Assembly: GCA_017882655.1 (NCBI GenBank)
Contig: JADGPB010000053.1
Span: 1 to 10,090, forward strand
DNA length: 10,090 nucleotides
Direction: 5' to 3'
Source of the DNA: Propionibacteriales bacterium
GTDB taxonomy: Bacteria > Actinomycetota > Actinomycetes > Propionibacteriales > Propionibacteriaceae
Shown: positions 1-7,677 of the stretch, one piece after another
How positions within the stretch are numbered: the stretch's first letter is position 1
Layout: each line of letters begins with the position of its first letter
Notes under the pieces: generated by a model
Databases searched by the model: none
Seen by the model: only the letters and a program-made list of their open reading frames with translations
What the model was told of the DNA's origin: nothing
Position numbers and translations under genes: made by a program

Positions 1-1055
1 GCGGCGGGAAGCAACGGCAGCGCGAGGCGGAGCAGCTTCGGGCTGAGCGCCGTCTTCGTCAACCAGGCACCGAGGCCCACTCCGTACCCGCGGGCCTGCG
101 CCTTCAGGGCGGAGATCTCGGCCCTGTGCCGGTGCCACACCACGGCGGAGGGCTCGACGGCGACCGCCCAGCCAGCGCAGACGACGCGGACGAACAGGTC
201 GATGTCCTCGCCGCCCATCGTCGGCGTGCCCGGACCCATGGCGACGTCCAGTGCGCCGACTCGCTGGTACACGGCACGCTTCACCGCGAAGCAGGCGCCG
301 GTCCCGTACGCACCCACCTGGAACGGGAACAACGGGACGTCGCCGGGCGGGTCGGAGAGCCGGAACTGACGTGGGATGCGCGCGTCGTCCCAGGTCACGC
401 GGTGGTCGAACCAGGCCTGGGGGCGGGTACGGACCTCGCCCGACGCGACGAGCGCACAGACCAGCGCCACGTCGTCGGCACGGGCGAATCCGGCTGCCAT
501 CCCTGTGAGCCAGTGACGGTCGACGATGACGTCGTCGTCGACGAACGCGACGATGTCGTACGCGGCAGCGCGCAGGCCACGATTGCGTCCTCGCGAAACA
601 CCGGGCCGAGGCTCCGACACGTACCGGACCCTGTCGTCGGGATGGTTCGCAGCGAACTCGCGGGTCTCGTCGGTGGACCCCGCGTTGTCGACGACGATGA
701 CCTCGAAGGTCGGGTAGTCGCTGTCGAGGACGGACCCGAGCGCGTCGGCGAGGAGCACGGCGCGGTCGCGGCTGCACATCACGACGCTGATCGGTGGCGT
801 CGGCGGGTCCAGCTCCGGCGTCCGGTCCGGCAGCGTGGCGGCCGCCTCACGCACAGCGGCTCGGGAGACACTTCCCTCTGTGATCGGCACCGTGATGAAG
901 CCCAGCATGGTGCGCCCGTCCCGTACGAGAATGCGGGCGCTGTGGTAGCCGTCGGCTCCCTCGAGCAGCATCGGGTTCACCTCGTCGAGATCGGCTCGGT
1001 CGCACTCGCCGATCCAGACGGCACCCGTCCACTCCGGGTCTCCCCAGGGGGACAT
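1..1055 (-). CDS. Family 2 glycosyltransferase with N-terminal accessory module (3' end off the window)
   Basis: Probable cytoplasmic GT-A-fold glycosyltransferase that moves a sugar from a nucleotide-sugar donor onto a glycan or lipid-linked acceptor. Read on the minus strand, 351 codons are open to the left edge. The GT2 domain begins near residue 88 with SVVMCSRDR, followed by FEVIVVDNAGSTDET (nucleotide-binding region). The metal-binding DDD is at residues 173-175 in AFVDDDVIVD, and the late acidic motif GGEDID is near 281-286. The first ~85 residues form a separate, non-GT2 module (YHSARILVRDGRTMLGF) seen on some actinobacterial GT2 proteins; its role is unknown to me. I chose the ATG at 1055 because GGAG lies 6 bases upstream. 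An in-frame GTG at 1070 is a possible leaderless start. The gene diverges from the membrane-protein operon. Family assignment is firm; donor and acceptor cannot be read. Confidence 0.93.
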   Translation of the reverse strand, partial: MSPWGDPEWTGAVWIGECDRADLDEVNPMLLEGADGYHSARILVRDGRTMLGFITVPITEGSVSRAAVREAAATLPDRTPELDPPTPPISVVMCSRDRAVLLADALGSVLDSDYPTFEVIVVDNAGSTDETREFAANHPDDRVRYVSEPRPGVSRGRNRGLRAAAYDIVAFVDDDVIVDRHWLTGMAAGFARADDVALVCALVASGEVRTRPQAWFDHRVTWDDARIPRQFRLSDPPGDVPLFPFQVGAYGTGACFAVKRAVYQRVGALDVAMGPGTPTMGGEDIDLFVRVVCAGWAVAVEPSAVVWHRHRAEISALKAQARGYGVGLGAWLTKTALSPKLLRLALPLLPA

Positions 1056-1076
1056 CGGACGCTCCAGCACGCGCCC

Positions 1077-1104
1077 AAGATACCTGAGCGATTCGGCGAT
1101 CAAA
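1077..1104 (-). promoter_or_regulatory. Candidate promoter for the leftmost glycosyltransferase
   Basis: On the minus strand TTTGAT (1104-1099) and TATCTT (1082-1077) are separated by 16 bases, resembling -35 and -10 hexamers of a housekeeping-type promoter. Transcription would begin near 1070, only about 15 bases before the ATG at 1055 and practically on an in-frame GTG. This lies in the 77-base divergent gap, which must also hold the promoter of the plus-strand operon; I could not pick that one out. Assigned by eye only. Confidence 0.35.
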
Positions 1105-1132
1105 GCGCCTCTCACAAAATGCGAGGCGGCCG

Positions 1133-3232
1133 ATGAGCTCGACATTCCGTGCCGCGCCCGTGACCGCGCCGATCGACGAATCCCTTGTCAGGACGCTTGC
1201 GGGGATCGCCGTCCTGGTCTTCGGCGGGGTCGCGGCGATCCTCGCCTGGCAGGCTCCGAGCGGCGGTGTGCCCGGCCTGTGGGTGACGCTGGCGCTCCAG
1301 CTGGTGCCCGGCGCGGTGATCGGCCTGTACTTCCATCTCCGAGGCGTCGCGCTCGCACTGGCGACCATTTTCGGGAGCGCCGCAGCACTGGTGCTCATCT
1401 CCCTGCCGATGGCCTGGTTCGGCTGGTGGCACGTACGGCCCGTGGCCACCGTGCTCCTGCTCGCGACCTCCAGCTTCGGGGCGGTCATCACCTCTGGCGA
1501 CGTGCGGCGGATCGACCGTCAGGCCGGGCCGGAGATCGCTCGCCGGGTTCGGCACTGGACGTTCGGTCCGGGCGGTCTGGCCACGATCGGCTTCGCCCTG
1601 GCCCTCGCGGCCGCCAAGCGAGGTCTACCGGGGCAGTGGGGAGCGATCGTCGCCGCCGGCCCCGTCTGCTGGCTCGGCCTGCTGCTCATCGTGGGCAGTG
1701 TCGCCTGGGCCTTCGGCGGAGGCGGTGGCGGGCCCGGTTGGGCGGTCGTGCTGCTCAGCTGCGTCGTAGCGAGCGTGCAGGCGGTGAGCTACGGGCTCCC
1801 CACGGTGCAGGTCGCCGCGCGCCACGTGGGGATCGCCGAGTCCATCGTCGCGAACGGCCGCGTCTTCCCCGAGAACGACATCTACCAGGCGTGGTCGGGC
1901 CTGTTCGCGTCGGCCGCGTTCGTCAAGGTCGCGTCGGGCTGGAACGACCTGCTGCTGTACGCGACCGTGTGGGGCGCGGTCGCCGCGGCCGTCATGGTCC
2001 TGGCGGTACGGGCGGTGGCAGGGCAGTTCCACGGTGAGAAGCGAGCCTGGTCGGCGGCACTCGTGTTCGGGCTCGCCTCCTCGCTCAACACGACGTTCTT
2101 CGCGCCCCAGATGTTCGGCTTCATCGGCGCTTTCGTCATCATCCTGCTGATGCTGCGGATGGGCGATCCGCGCTACGGCCGGTACGTGATCAGCGACGCG
2201 GTGGTGGTGATCGCGACGGCTGTCGCGGTCACGCACCAGCTGAGTCCGTACCTCGCCTTTCTTGCCGTCGCGGCGCTCACGTTCACCCGGATGATCAGGC
2301 GCTGGTTTGCCGGCCTGCTCCTCATCGTGCCCGCGGTCCTGTTCGCCCTCCTCAACCGCGATGTGCTCGGACCCTTCATCTCGTCGCGAGACCTTGGCCA
2401 GTTCCTCGAGAACATCCGGCCGCCGATCCACGCCACATCCACGGCGCTCGAGCCATCGCTCATCAACCGCGTCACGTTCGACGTGCCAGCCGTCACCCTC
2501 GCGGCGATCGGCGTCCTTGCACTCGTCGTGCTCTGGAAGCACCGGACCCGGCAGATCCTCGCCCTCGTCGTCGCTGCGGTCAGCCCCGTGGCCCTCTTCT
2601 TCGGATCCAGCTACGGCAATGAGGGCATCTTCCGGGTCGCGCTGTTCGCGCTGCCCTGGCTCTCCATCCTGGTCGTCTACCTGCTCCCCGAGCCCGGCCG
2701 ACGGTTCTGGACGCTCAACCTGCATCCCATCCGGATCCTGACCATCCTGGTGCTCGCCGTGGTCCAGGTCATCGGATGCACAGGCATGGACTACTCGCGG
2801 GTCGTGCGGTCCAACGACGTGGCCGCGATCACGTGGATCGAGAACACGCTTCCCGCGGGAAGCTACGTGTTCATGCTCGGCACGGATCTGAGCGAACCGC
2901 TCTTCGTCACCGGGCGCCTGCTCCCCTACATCTCCCGCGAGACACTGCTCAAGAGCTCCCCACCGGCCTATCCCACGACCACTGGCACGGCGTACGACCC
3001 GAAGGCGGACCTGGCGCTGCTGACCGACGCCTGGGCGTCCCAGCCGAACGCCAAGCATGTGTACGTGCTGGCCACCGACTCCATGCAGATCTTCGACGAG
3101 CGCTACGGCCAGCAGCTTGCGGCGGACCAGATGCGACTCGAGGCACAGCTGCGCGCCAACACCGTCAGCTGGCAGATCGTGTACCACGAACCCGGGGCCC
3201 GGGTGTACGAGTTCCTCGGGGTGTCAGCGTGA
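1133..3232 (+). CDS. Large polytopic membrane protein, GT-C- or polymerase-like
   Basis: A 699-residue integral membrane protein with roughly 14-16 hydrophobic segments between residues 22 and 550, followed by a soluble, probably extracytoplasmic tail (about 551-699). The overall plan resembles GT-C glycosyltransferases, which use polyprenyl-phosphate sugars outside the membrane, and glycan polymerases or ligases. Conserved-looking loops include PENDIYQAWSG (246-256), FAPQMFGF (323-330), HQLSPY (368-373) and GNEGIFRVALFALPW (495-509); I recognise these as recurrent in actinobacterial membrane proteins near polysaccharide genes. No clear acidic GT-C catalytic motif lies in the first outer loop; the E-N-D at 247-249 is the best acidic candidate. 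GAGG sits 6 bases before the ATG. The stop overlaps the next gene (GTGA), so the two are probably translationally coupled. Membrane topology is certain; enzyme class is inferred. Confidence 0.85.
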   Translation: MSSTFRAAPVTAPIDESLVRTLAGIAVLVFGGVAAILAWQAPSGGVPGLWVTLALQLVPGAVIGLYFHLRGVALALATIFGSAAALVLISLPMAWFGWWHVRPVATVLLLATSSFGAVITSGDVRRIDRQAGPEIARRVRHWTFGPGGLATIGFALALAAAKRGLPGQWGAIVAAGPVCWLGLLLIVGSVAWAFGGGGGGPGWAVVLLSCVVASVQAVSYGLPTVQVAARHVGIAESIVANGRVFPENDIYQAWSGLFASAAFVKVASGWNDLLLYATVWGAVAAAVMVLAVRAVAGQFHGEKRAWSAALVFGLASSLNTTFFAPQMFGFIGAFVIILLMLRMGDPRYGRYVISDAVVVIATAVAVTHQLSPYLAFLAVAALTFTRMIRRWFAGLLLIVPAVLFALLNRDVLGPFISSRDLGQFLENIRPPIHATSTALEPSLINRVTFDVPAVTLAAIGVLALVVLWKHRTRQILALVVAAVSPVALFFGSSYGNEGIFRVALFALPWLSILVVYLLPEPGRRFWTLNLHPIRILTILVLAVVQVIGCTGMDYSRVVRSNDVAAITWIENTLPAGSYVFMLGTDLSEPLFVTGRLLPYISRETLLKSSPPAYPTTTGTAYDPKADLALLTDAWASQPNAKHVYVLATDSMQIFDERYGQQLAADQMRLEAQLRANTVSWQIVYHEPGARVYEFLGVSA

Positions 3233-4086
3233 GTCTTCCCGCCCTCGTGATCCTGGCTCATGGGAATCCGCGGCACCTTCAACGCCTCATCGCCGCAGTG
3301 CAGCCGCTGCCGGTGTTCCTGCACGTGGACGCGGCGACCCCGGACGCGGTGCTGTCGGCGATGATCGAGGACCTGCCCGAGACCGTACGGCTGCTGCCGC
3401 GCCTGGAGACCGGATGGGCGTCGTACGGACTGGCTGAGGCGGAGCTGTCGGGCTACCGCGCCGCGCTAGCGCAGACCGACGCGGAGCACCTCGTGCTGTG
3501 CACCGGCTCGGACTACCCGCTGGCCAGCGCCGACCAGATCGTCGCAACGCTAGAGGGCTACGCCGGGCTCAGCTGGGCCGAGATCGACGCCTTGCCGATC
3601 AAGGACTGGGGACCGCTGCGCGGCTACGACCGCTTCCTGTGGCGCAACCGGGTACGAGAACGGCGGCGCGCGTGGTCACCGATCCCTCGGCCGTGGCCCA
3701 AGGGCCTGCGACCGGCGGGAGGCTCGCAGCTGAAGATCCTCGCGCGTCACCACGCGGAGCGACTGCTCGGCGTCGTCGATGAGCGGCCCGACCTCGTCTC
3801 GTACTTCCGCGAGGTCTGGATCCCCGACGAGACGCTGGTGCCCAGCCTTCTCAGCTCACCGTTCAGCGGGATCGACCTGTCTCGGGAGCTCGTGACAGGG
3901 CCGTCGGCCTGGTTCATCGACTGGGGGGCGAAGCCCAGCTCGAGCCCGCGCTGGCTGGGTCCGGACGACCTGCCCGCACTCGCCGCCGCCCGCCGCCGGA
4001 GCACCCCCGCGCTGTTCGCTCGGAAGTTCGACGAGTCGGCCACCGAGGTGCTCGACGCGATCGACGCCGAGCTGCGGGTCTCATGA
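3229..4086 (+). CDS. GT14 family glycosyltransferase (core-2/I-branching-like)
   Basis: A 285-residue soluble protein resembling the core-2/I-branching beta-glycosyltransferase family (GT14; eukaryotic relatives are beta-1,6-N-acetylglucosaminyltransferases and protein xylosyltransferases). Matching features are the N-terminal ILAHGNPRHLQRLI (8-21), VFLHVDA (29-35), GSDYPL (93-98), GGSQLKILARHHAE (164-177), PDETLVPSLL (199-208) and a C-terminal ALFARKFD (261-268). Unlike Leloir GT-A enzymes, the family generally works without a DXD metal site, and none is obvious here. Aromatic residues usually follow GSQ in this family; here the next residue is Leu. The GTG start overlaps the upstream stop in GTGA and has a GGGG run about 7 bases before it; the stop overlaps the flippase start in ATGA. 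It probably adds a branch or backbone sugar before export. Family call strong, sugar unknown. Confidence 0.88.
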   Translation: MSLPALVILAHGNPRHLQRLIAAVQPLPVFLHVDAATPDAVLSAMIEDLPETVRLLPRLETGWASYGLAEAELSGYRAALAQTDAEHLVLCTGSDYPLASADQIVATLEGYAGLSWAEIDALPIKDWGPLRGYDRFLWRNRVRERRRAWSPIPRPWPKGLRPAGGSQLKILARHHAERLLGVVDERPDLVSYFREVWIPDETLVPSLLSSPFSGIDLSRELVTGPSAWFIDWGAKPSSSPRWLGPDDLPALAAARRRSTPALFARKFDESATEVLDAIDAELRVS

Positions 4087-5489
4087 GCAACGACCGCGGC
4101 AGCAAGGGCGACCTCTTCGGCCGGGGAATGATCTACGTCGTCGTCTGGTCGATGCAGATGGTGGTCGCGACGGTCGTCTCGCCGATCCTCGCCCACGTCC
4201 TGCCGGTCGCGGCGTTCGGTTCGCTCGCCGCAGCGATCGCCCTGTACCAGCTGCTGCTGATCGTCATCGTGTTCGGCCTCGACCAGGCTCTCGCCGTACA
4301 ACGCGTGGAAGACCTCGACGACGACCAGCGCGCCCGAGGCCTGGTCGCGTCAGGGATGGTCGCCAGCCTGATCGTCACGGGCCTGGCCGCCGCCACCTGC
4401 CGCTGGTGGGGGCCTGCCCTGGGGTTCACCAGTCAGCACCTGCTCCTGCTCACGCTGGGCTGGACGTTGCCCGGCGCCGCTGTCCTCCTCGTCCTGTCCC
4501 TCCTCCAGGCCGAGGACCGCTTGCGGCGGTTCTCGGTGGTCAGCCTCATCTCGACGGTCGGAAGCCAGCTCGTCGGCATCGCACTGCTGTTCATCGTGGG
4601 GCGCACCGCGGAGACGTACGCGATCGGCGGGGTCGTCGGGCAATGCGCGGCGCTGGCTGTCGGCCTGTTCTGGGTGAGGCCCAAGTGGCGTGGGCTGTTC
4701 GACCTCGCGTCGGTCCGACGAGCCCTGCAGCTGGGGATGCCGCTCGTGCTGACGAGCCTGTCGGAGTACGTGCTCACGGCGGGCGACCGGTTCCTCATCC
4801 AGCGCTGGCTCGGTGCCGTCGAAGTGGCCCGCTATCAGGTGGCCTTCACCGTGGGCAACGTCGTCACGCTGCTGCTCACGTTCACCAACCGGGCCTGGCT
4901 GCCTCGGCTGAAGAGCATCGTCGACCCTGACGAGCGGTGGAAGGTGATCGGCGCGTCGCGTGATGGCGTGTACGTGCTTGCCGGCTGGGCCGCGTTCGGG
5001 ATCACGATCGCCGCGCCCGCACTGCTCCGCGTGTTCGCGCCCGAGTCGTACGGACTCGACACGCTCCTGGCCGTCGTGGCGATCGTGGGCCTTGGCGCGC
5101 TACCGGTGGCTGCGTCCGTGGCCAGTGGTCAGCAGCTCATCACCATCCGCTGGTCCGCACCGCTGGCGTGGGGGGCCGCTGCCGCGGTGGGCGTGAAGGT
5201 GGTGGCCACCGTGGGCCTGTTGCCCCTGTGGGGCATCAACGGTGCGGCGTTCGGCACGCTCCTGGCACTGCTCGCGCAGGCGGTCGTGCTGAGGTTCGCG
5301 GTGTCGCGCCGACACGGCGTCGCGCATTCCCGGCCACGAGTGCTGGTGTTCATCGCGCTCGTCGTCGTGGGTTGCCTGGGATCGGTATGGCTACCTCAGA
5401 CCTTCGTGTGGGACATCGTCCGGTTCGGCGTGGCCGTGATCTGCCTCGCACCGTTCGGACTGGCCCTGCGCCGGCTTCAGCGTGGCTGA
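4083..5489 (+). CDS. Wzx-like polysaccharide flippase (MOP superfamily)
   Basis: A 468-residue membrane protein with about 12-14 hydrophobic helices, the usual length for oligosaccharide flippases of the MOP exporter superfamily. These carry undecaprenyl-linked repeat units or lipid-linked glycans to the outer face of the membrane. The N-terminus is short and hydrophilic (MSNDRGSKGDLFGRG), followed by a first helix with VVSPILAHVLPVAAFGSLAAA, typical of this superfamily. Further matches are the LTAGDRFLIQRWLGAVEVARYQVA region and a later ALLRVFAPESYG. It is the third gene of the overlapping operon: its ATG overlaps the upstream stop (ATGA). Its position next to three glycosyltransferases supports glycan export. 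The stop is only 3 bases from the end of the convergent glycosyltransferase gene, leaving no room for a terminator between them. A related transporter of other lipid-linked substrates is possible but less likely. Confidence 0.87.
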   Translation: MSNDRGSKGDLFGRGMIYVVVWSMQMVVATVVSPILAHVLPVAAFGSLAAAIALYQLLLIVIVFGLDQALAVQRVEDLDDDQRARGLVASGMVASLIVTGLAAATCRWWGPALGFTSQHLLLLTLGWTLPGAAVLLVLSLLQAEDRLRRFSVVSLISTVGSQLVGIALLFIVGRTAETYAIGGVVGQCAALAVGLFWVRPKWRGLFDLASVRRALQLGMPLVLTSLSEYVLTAGDRFLIQRWLGAVEVARYQVAFTVGNVVTLLLTFTNRAWLPRLKSIVDPDERWKVIGASRDGVYVLAGWAAFGITIAAPALLRVFAPESYGLDTLLAVVAIVGLGALPVAASVASGQQLITIRWSAPLAWGAAAAVGVKVVATVGLLPLWGINGAAFGTLLALLAQAVVLRFAVSRRHGVAHSRPRVLVFIALVVVGCLGSVWLPQTFVWDIVRFGVAVICLAPFGLALRRLQRG

Positions 5490-5492
5490 CGT

Positions 5493-6338
5493 CTAGGCGA
5501 TGAGAGGGCGCGACCACACGCGCGGCACCCGGGCCCACACCTGACGGCGCAGGTCCCAAGCCTTCCACGAGAGGCTGGTCAGGGCGGCGATGCGATGGTC
5601 GGGCGCGGGGATGCGGTACTCATCGCGTACCCGCTCGATGAACCGGAGGTTCTCCTGGAACTGCTCCTCGTCGTGGTGGCTGGACAGGGACTGCGTCCAG
5701 ACCCGGAAGGCGGCGAGCGACTCCTTCAGCCCGACGAGGTCCCCTCGACTGAGGATCCGGAGGAAGAGGTCGATGTCCATGTTGAACACACGCTGCGGAT
5801 CCCAGCCGCCGACCGCCTCGTAGTCTGCGCGGCGGAACATCGCGCTGCCCGGTTCACCGATGGGGTTGATCCCGAAGCTGACGATCTGTCGGGCGACGTC
5901 GTTGGCGGTATGGCGACCGGCGAGCTGGTGCAGCCCGCTGGACCTGGCGAGCACGTACCCCTCGCCGTCGATGAGGTGACGACGGCTGGCCACCAGACTG
6001 ACTGAGGGGTCTTCCCTGAGAACGGCCGCCTGTTTCCTGAGAGCCGTGGGATGGATGAGATCGTCGGCGCAGACGAGCTTGACGAAGTCCCCCCTGCAGA
6101 GGTCCATCGCTCGTCGCCAGTTGTCCGCCAGACCCATGTACTCGGAAAACCCGTAGAACCGGACGCGAGGGTCGGAGGTGAACCGCCGTGCCGCCCGATC
6201 TGTGCCGTCGCCCGATGCGTTGTCAATTACGACAACCTCAAATGAGGGATGATCCTGGGCGATCACAGACCTGAGAGTTGCCGGCAAAATCTCAGACGCA
6301 CGGTAGGCTGGGATGCAGACAGACACCTCAGGCGACAT
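5493..6338 (-). CDS. Family 2 glycosyltransferase
   Basis: A 281-residue GT-A-fold glycosyltransferase without membrane helices, presumably cytoplasmic or peripheral. The N-terminus VSVCIPAYRASEILPATL and FEVVVIDNASGDGTD (33-47) are the standard nucleotide-binding region. LADNWRRAMDLCRGDFVKLVCADD (70-93) carries the acidic ADD triplet in place of DXD, and NMDIDLFLRIL (186-196) is the acceptor-side acidic motif. I chose the ATG at 6338, preceded by GGGAGGG ending 3 bases before it; an in-frame TTG at 6350 would add four residues (MGGS) but would place the ribosome site inside the gene. It diverges from the first GH16 gene across a 99-base gap and converges with the flippase gene. It very likely extends the same glycan as its neighbours; donor and linkage cannot be told. 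Confidence 0.92.
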   Translation of the reverse strand: MSPEVSVCIPAYRASEILPATLRSVIAQDHPSFEVVVIDNASGDGTDRAARRFTSDPRVRFYGFSEYMGLADNWRRAMDLCRGDFVKLVCADDLIHPTALRKQAAVLREDPSVSLVASRRHLIDGEGYVLARSSGLHQLAGRHTANDVARQIVSFGINPIGEPGSAMFRRADYEAVGGWDPQRVFNMDIDLFLRILSRGDLVGLKESLAAFRVWTQSLSSHHDEEQFQENLRFIERVRDEYRIPAPDHRIAALTSLSWKAWDLRRQVWARVPRVWSRPLIA

Positions 6339-6354
6339 GGACCCTCCCAACCCC

Positions 6355-6379
6355 CGGGTCGAAGCAGTAAAAGGACCCG
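6355..6379. repeat. Inverted repeat in divergent gap, possible operator
   Basis: CGGGTC (6355-6360) and its exact complement GACCCG (6374-6379) are separated by 13 bases, so the half-site centres lie 19 bases apart, close to two helical turns. It sits between a minus-strand glycosyltransferase and the first GH16 gene, where a dimeric regulator could control both. It may equally form a weak hairpin or be chance in GC-rich DNA. No regulator gene is in the window. Confidence 0.3.
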
Positions 6380-6393
6380 ATTCCCCAAGAAGA

Positions 6394-6437
6394 CTGTACC
6401 GCCGAAGACCCCGAACCCCTAAGGGGGAGTCAAATAT
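6394..6437 (+). promoter_or_regulatory. Leader of first GH16 gene with G-run ribosome site
   Basis: The leader holds CTGTACCGCC (from 6394), GAAC (6413-6416) and the ribosome site AGGGGGAG (6422-6429), ending 8 bases before the ATG. All three elements recur at nearly the same distance before the second GH16 gene. CCCC (6416-6419) can pair with GGGG (6423-6426) over a 3-base loop, covering the ribosome site. A second CCCC at 6409-6412, part of a tandem ACCCCGA/ACCCCTA repeat, offers an alternative partner. Whether this limits translation is inference. Confidence 0.4.
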
Positions 6438-7559
6438 ATGTCAGGTCCACTACGAACTCGTGCGTCGCTGGCGAGCGCCGCGGCCATGGGCCTGCTTCTG
6501 ATCTTCAACGTCTCCTCGGCAGCGAGCAGTGCTGGCCTGCAGGGCGCTATCAGCCCGCAGGTAGCCGTTCCCGCCGCTGAAGGGCAGTACGACAACCACA
6601 ACGACTCGACGCGGAGTTGGGGCAGGCAACGGCCCGCGCTCGACTCCCCGACCACGACCGTCACGCCGGGCACATCGGTTGCAGCGTCATCGTCCTCAGC
6701 CCCCGCCTCGGTGTCAGGCAGCCTCTCCACGTCCGCCACGGCAGCGTCCACTCTTGCGCGGGTCACGGCCGCGAGTGGCACCTCGACCCTGGCATCCGCA
6801 AAGACCACGAAGGCATCGGCGGGAAAGTCCGTCACGTCTGCCGGCAACCCGGCCAGCGCCACCACACCGCAGGCCTACTCGGGCTGGAACGTGGACTGGT
6901 CCGACAACTTCACGACCCCGCTCGACCAGACCAAGTGGGCGCGGTACGGCTATGGAGGTCAGGCACCCGGCCAGGGAGGCATGGGTGTCTATCAGCAGTC
7001 GAACGCCTTTACGTCGGGCGGCCTCCTGAACCTGCGTACGCAGTACGCGAACGGTGCATGGTCGAGCGCGGGCATGAGCAGCGGTGACTTCTACAGCGCG
7101 TCCGGCGGTCGCTGGGAGATCCGCGCGAAGTTCCCGGTCGCCAAGGGCATCGGCTACGTCTTCCTCCTCTACCCCGCAGACGGCTCCTGGCCGCCGGAGA
7201 TCGACATGGCGGAAGGCCGGGTCAACGGTCCCTCTGTCATGTCGACCTACCACTGGGGCAGCAGCAACAGTCGCGACTCCCAGTTCCTGTCGAACTCGAA
7301 CATGAGCGGCTGGCACACGTACGGCGTGATCATCGGCTCCAGCACGATCACGTACACGTTCGACGGCAAGCCGTGGGCCACCATCAACAACGCACAAGTC
7401 ACGACGAAGAAGCTGTGGATCGGCTTCCAGTGCGCGGCAATGGATCCGAACGGCTCGGCGAAGCAGTACGAGACCGTCGACAACGGCGTTCCCGGGCCGC
7501 TCACCCCGGCCGTGTCCGACATTCAGATCGACTGGGTGGCCCACTACGCAGCCGCCTGA
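6438..7559 (+). CDS. Secreted GH16 family glycoside hydrolase (first copy)
   Basis: A 373-residue exported endo-beta-glycan hydrolase or transglycosylase of the GH16 family (beta-jelly-roll; family members cut beta-1,3/1,4-glucans, galactans and bacterial exopolysaccharides). Residues 1-30 look like a Sec signal peptide: basic start with two Arg, hydrophobic LASAAAMGLLLIF, then small residues for cleavage near SSA. Residues 70-145 are a Ser/Thr/Ala-rich disordered linker, perhaps O-glycosylated. The catalytic domain spans about 147-370. PPEIDMAEG gives the ExDxxE active site: nucleophile E254, assisting D256, acid/base E259. The only cysteine is C332 in GFQC. The ATG has AGGGGGAG 8 bases upstream. 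The gene is followed by a hairpin and then by a close paralogue. Its place beside glycan assembly genes suggests it trims or releases that polymer, as ExoK-type enzymes do for succinoglycan; substrate unproven. Confidence 0.93.
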   Translation: MSGPLRTRASLASAAAMGLLLIFNVSSAASSAGLQGAISPQVAVPAAEGQYDNHNDSTRSWGRQRPALDSPTTTVTPGTSVAASSSSAPASVSGSLSTSATAASTLARVTAASGTSTLASAKTTKASAGKSVTSAGNPASATTPQAYSGWNVDWSDNFTTPLDQTKWARYGYGGQAPGQGGMGVYQQSNAFTSGGLLNLRTQYANGAWSSAGMSSGDFYSASGGRWEIRAKFPVAKGIGYVFLLYPADGSWPPEIDMAEGRVNGPSVMSTYHWGSSNSRDSQFLSNSNMSGWHTYGVIIGSSTITYTFDGKPWATINNAQVTTKKLWIGFQCAAMDPNGSAKQYETVDNGVPGPLTPAVSDIQIDWVAHYAAA

Positions 7560-7567
7560 TCCACGCT

Positions 7568-7617
7568 GACGACCTGCCTCAAACGCACCTGTCAGGCTCA
7601 TCCTGACGCTGGTCGTC
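7568..7617 (+). terminator. Possible intrinsic terminator or RNA hairpin after first GH16 gene
   Basis: Starting 9 bases after the stop, GACGACC (7568-7574) is the exact complement of GGTCGTC (7611-7617). Nested within it, GTCAGG (7591-7596) pairs with CCTGAC (7602-7607) across the loop CTCAT. There is no T-run, as is usual for actinobacterial terminators. The unpaired stretch of 16 bases on one side weakens the outer stem. It could terminate or attenuate readthrough into the second GH16 gene, or protect the upstream mRNA end. Confidence 0.45.
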
Positions 7618-7677
7618 TCCCCGCTTTCCAGCCAGGTGAAGAAGCCCTCATCTGATCCGTTTCAAACGACGACCCAC

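Noticed and set aside
126..1136. 336-residue open frame on the plus strand
   Set aside because: It lies antisense to a clear GT2 glycosyltransferase with DXD and nucleotide-binding motifs. Its composition (Arg, Asp, His, Val rich) is typical of a shadow frame in high-GC DNA.
1625..3187. 520-residue open frame on the minus strand
   Set aside because: Antisense to the membrane protein, extremely rich in Asp, Glu, Arg and His and without any recognisable motif; hydrophobic codons read in reverse give this composition.
6339..6350. TTG start at 6350 for the second GT2 gene
   Set aside because: The GGGAGGG ribosome site lies inside this extension and correctly serves the ATG at 6338; GT2 proteins usually begin close to the VSVCIPAY motif.
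6714..7601. 295-residue open frame on the minus strand
   Set aside because: Antisense to the first GH16 gene; no domain or ribosome site supports it.
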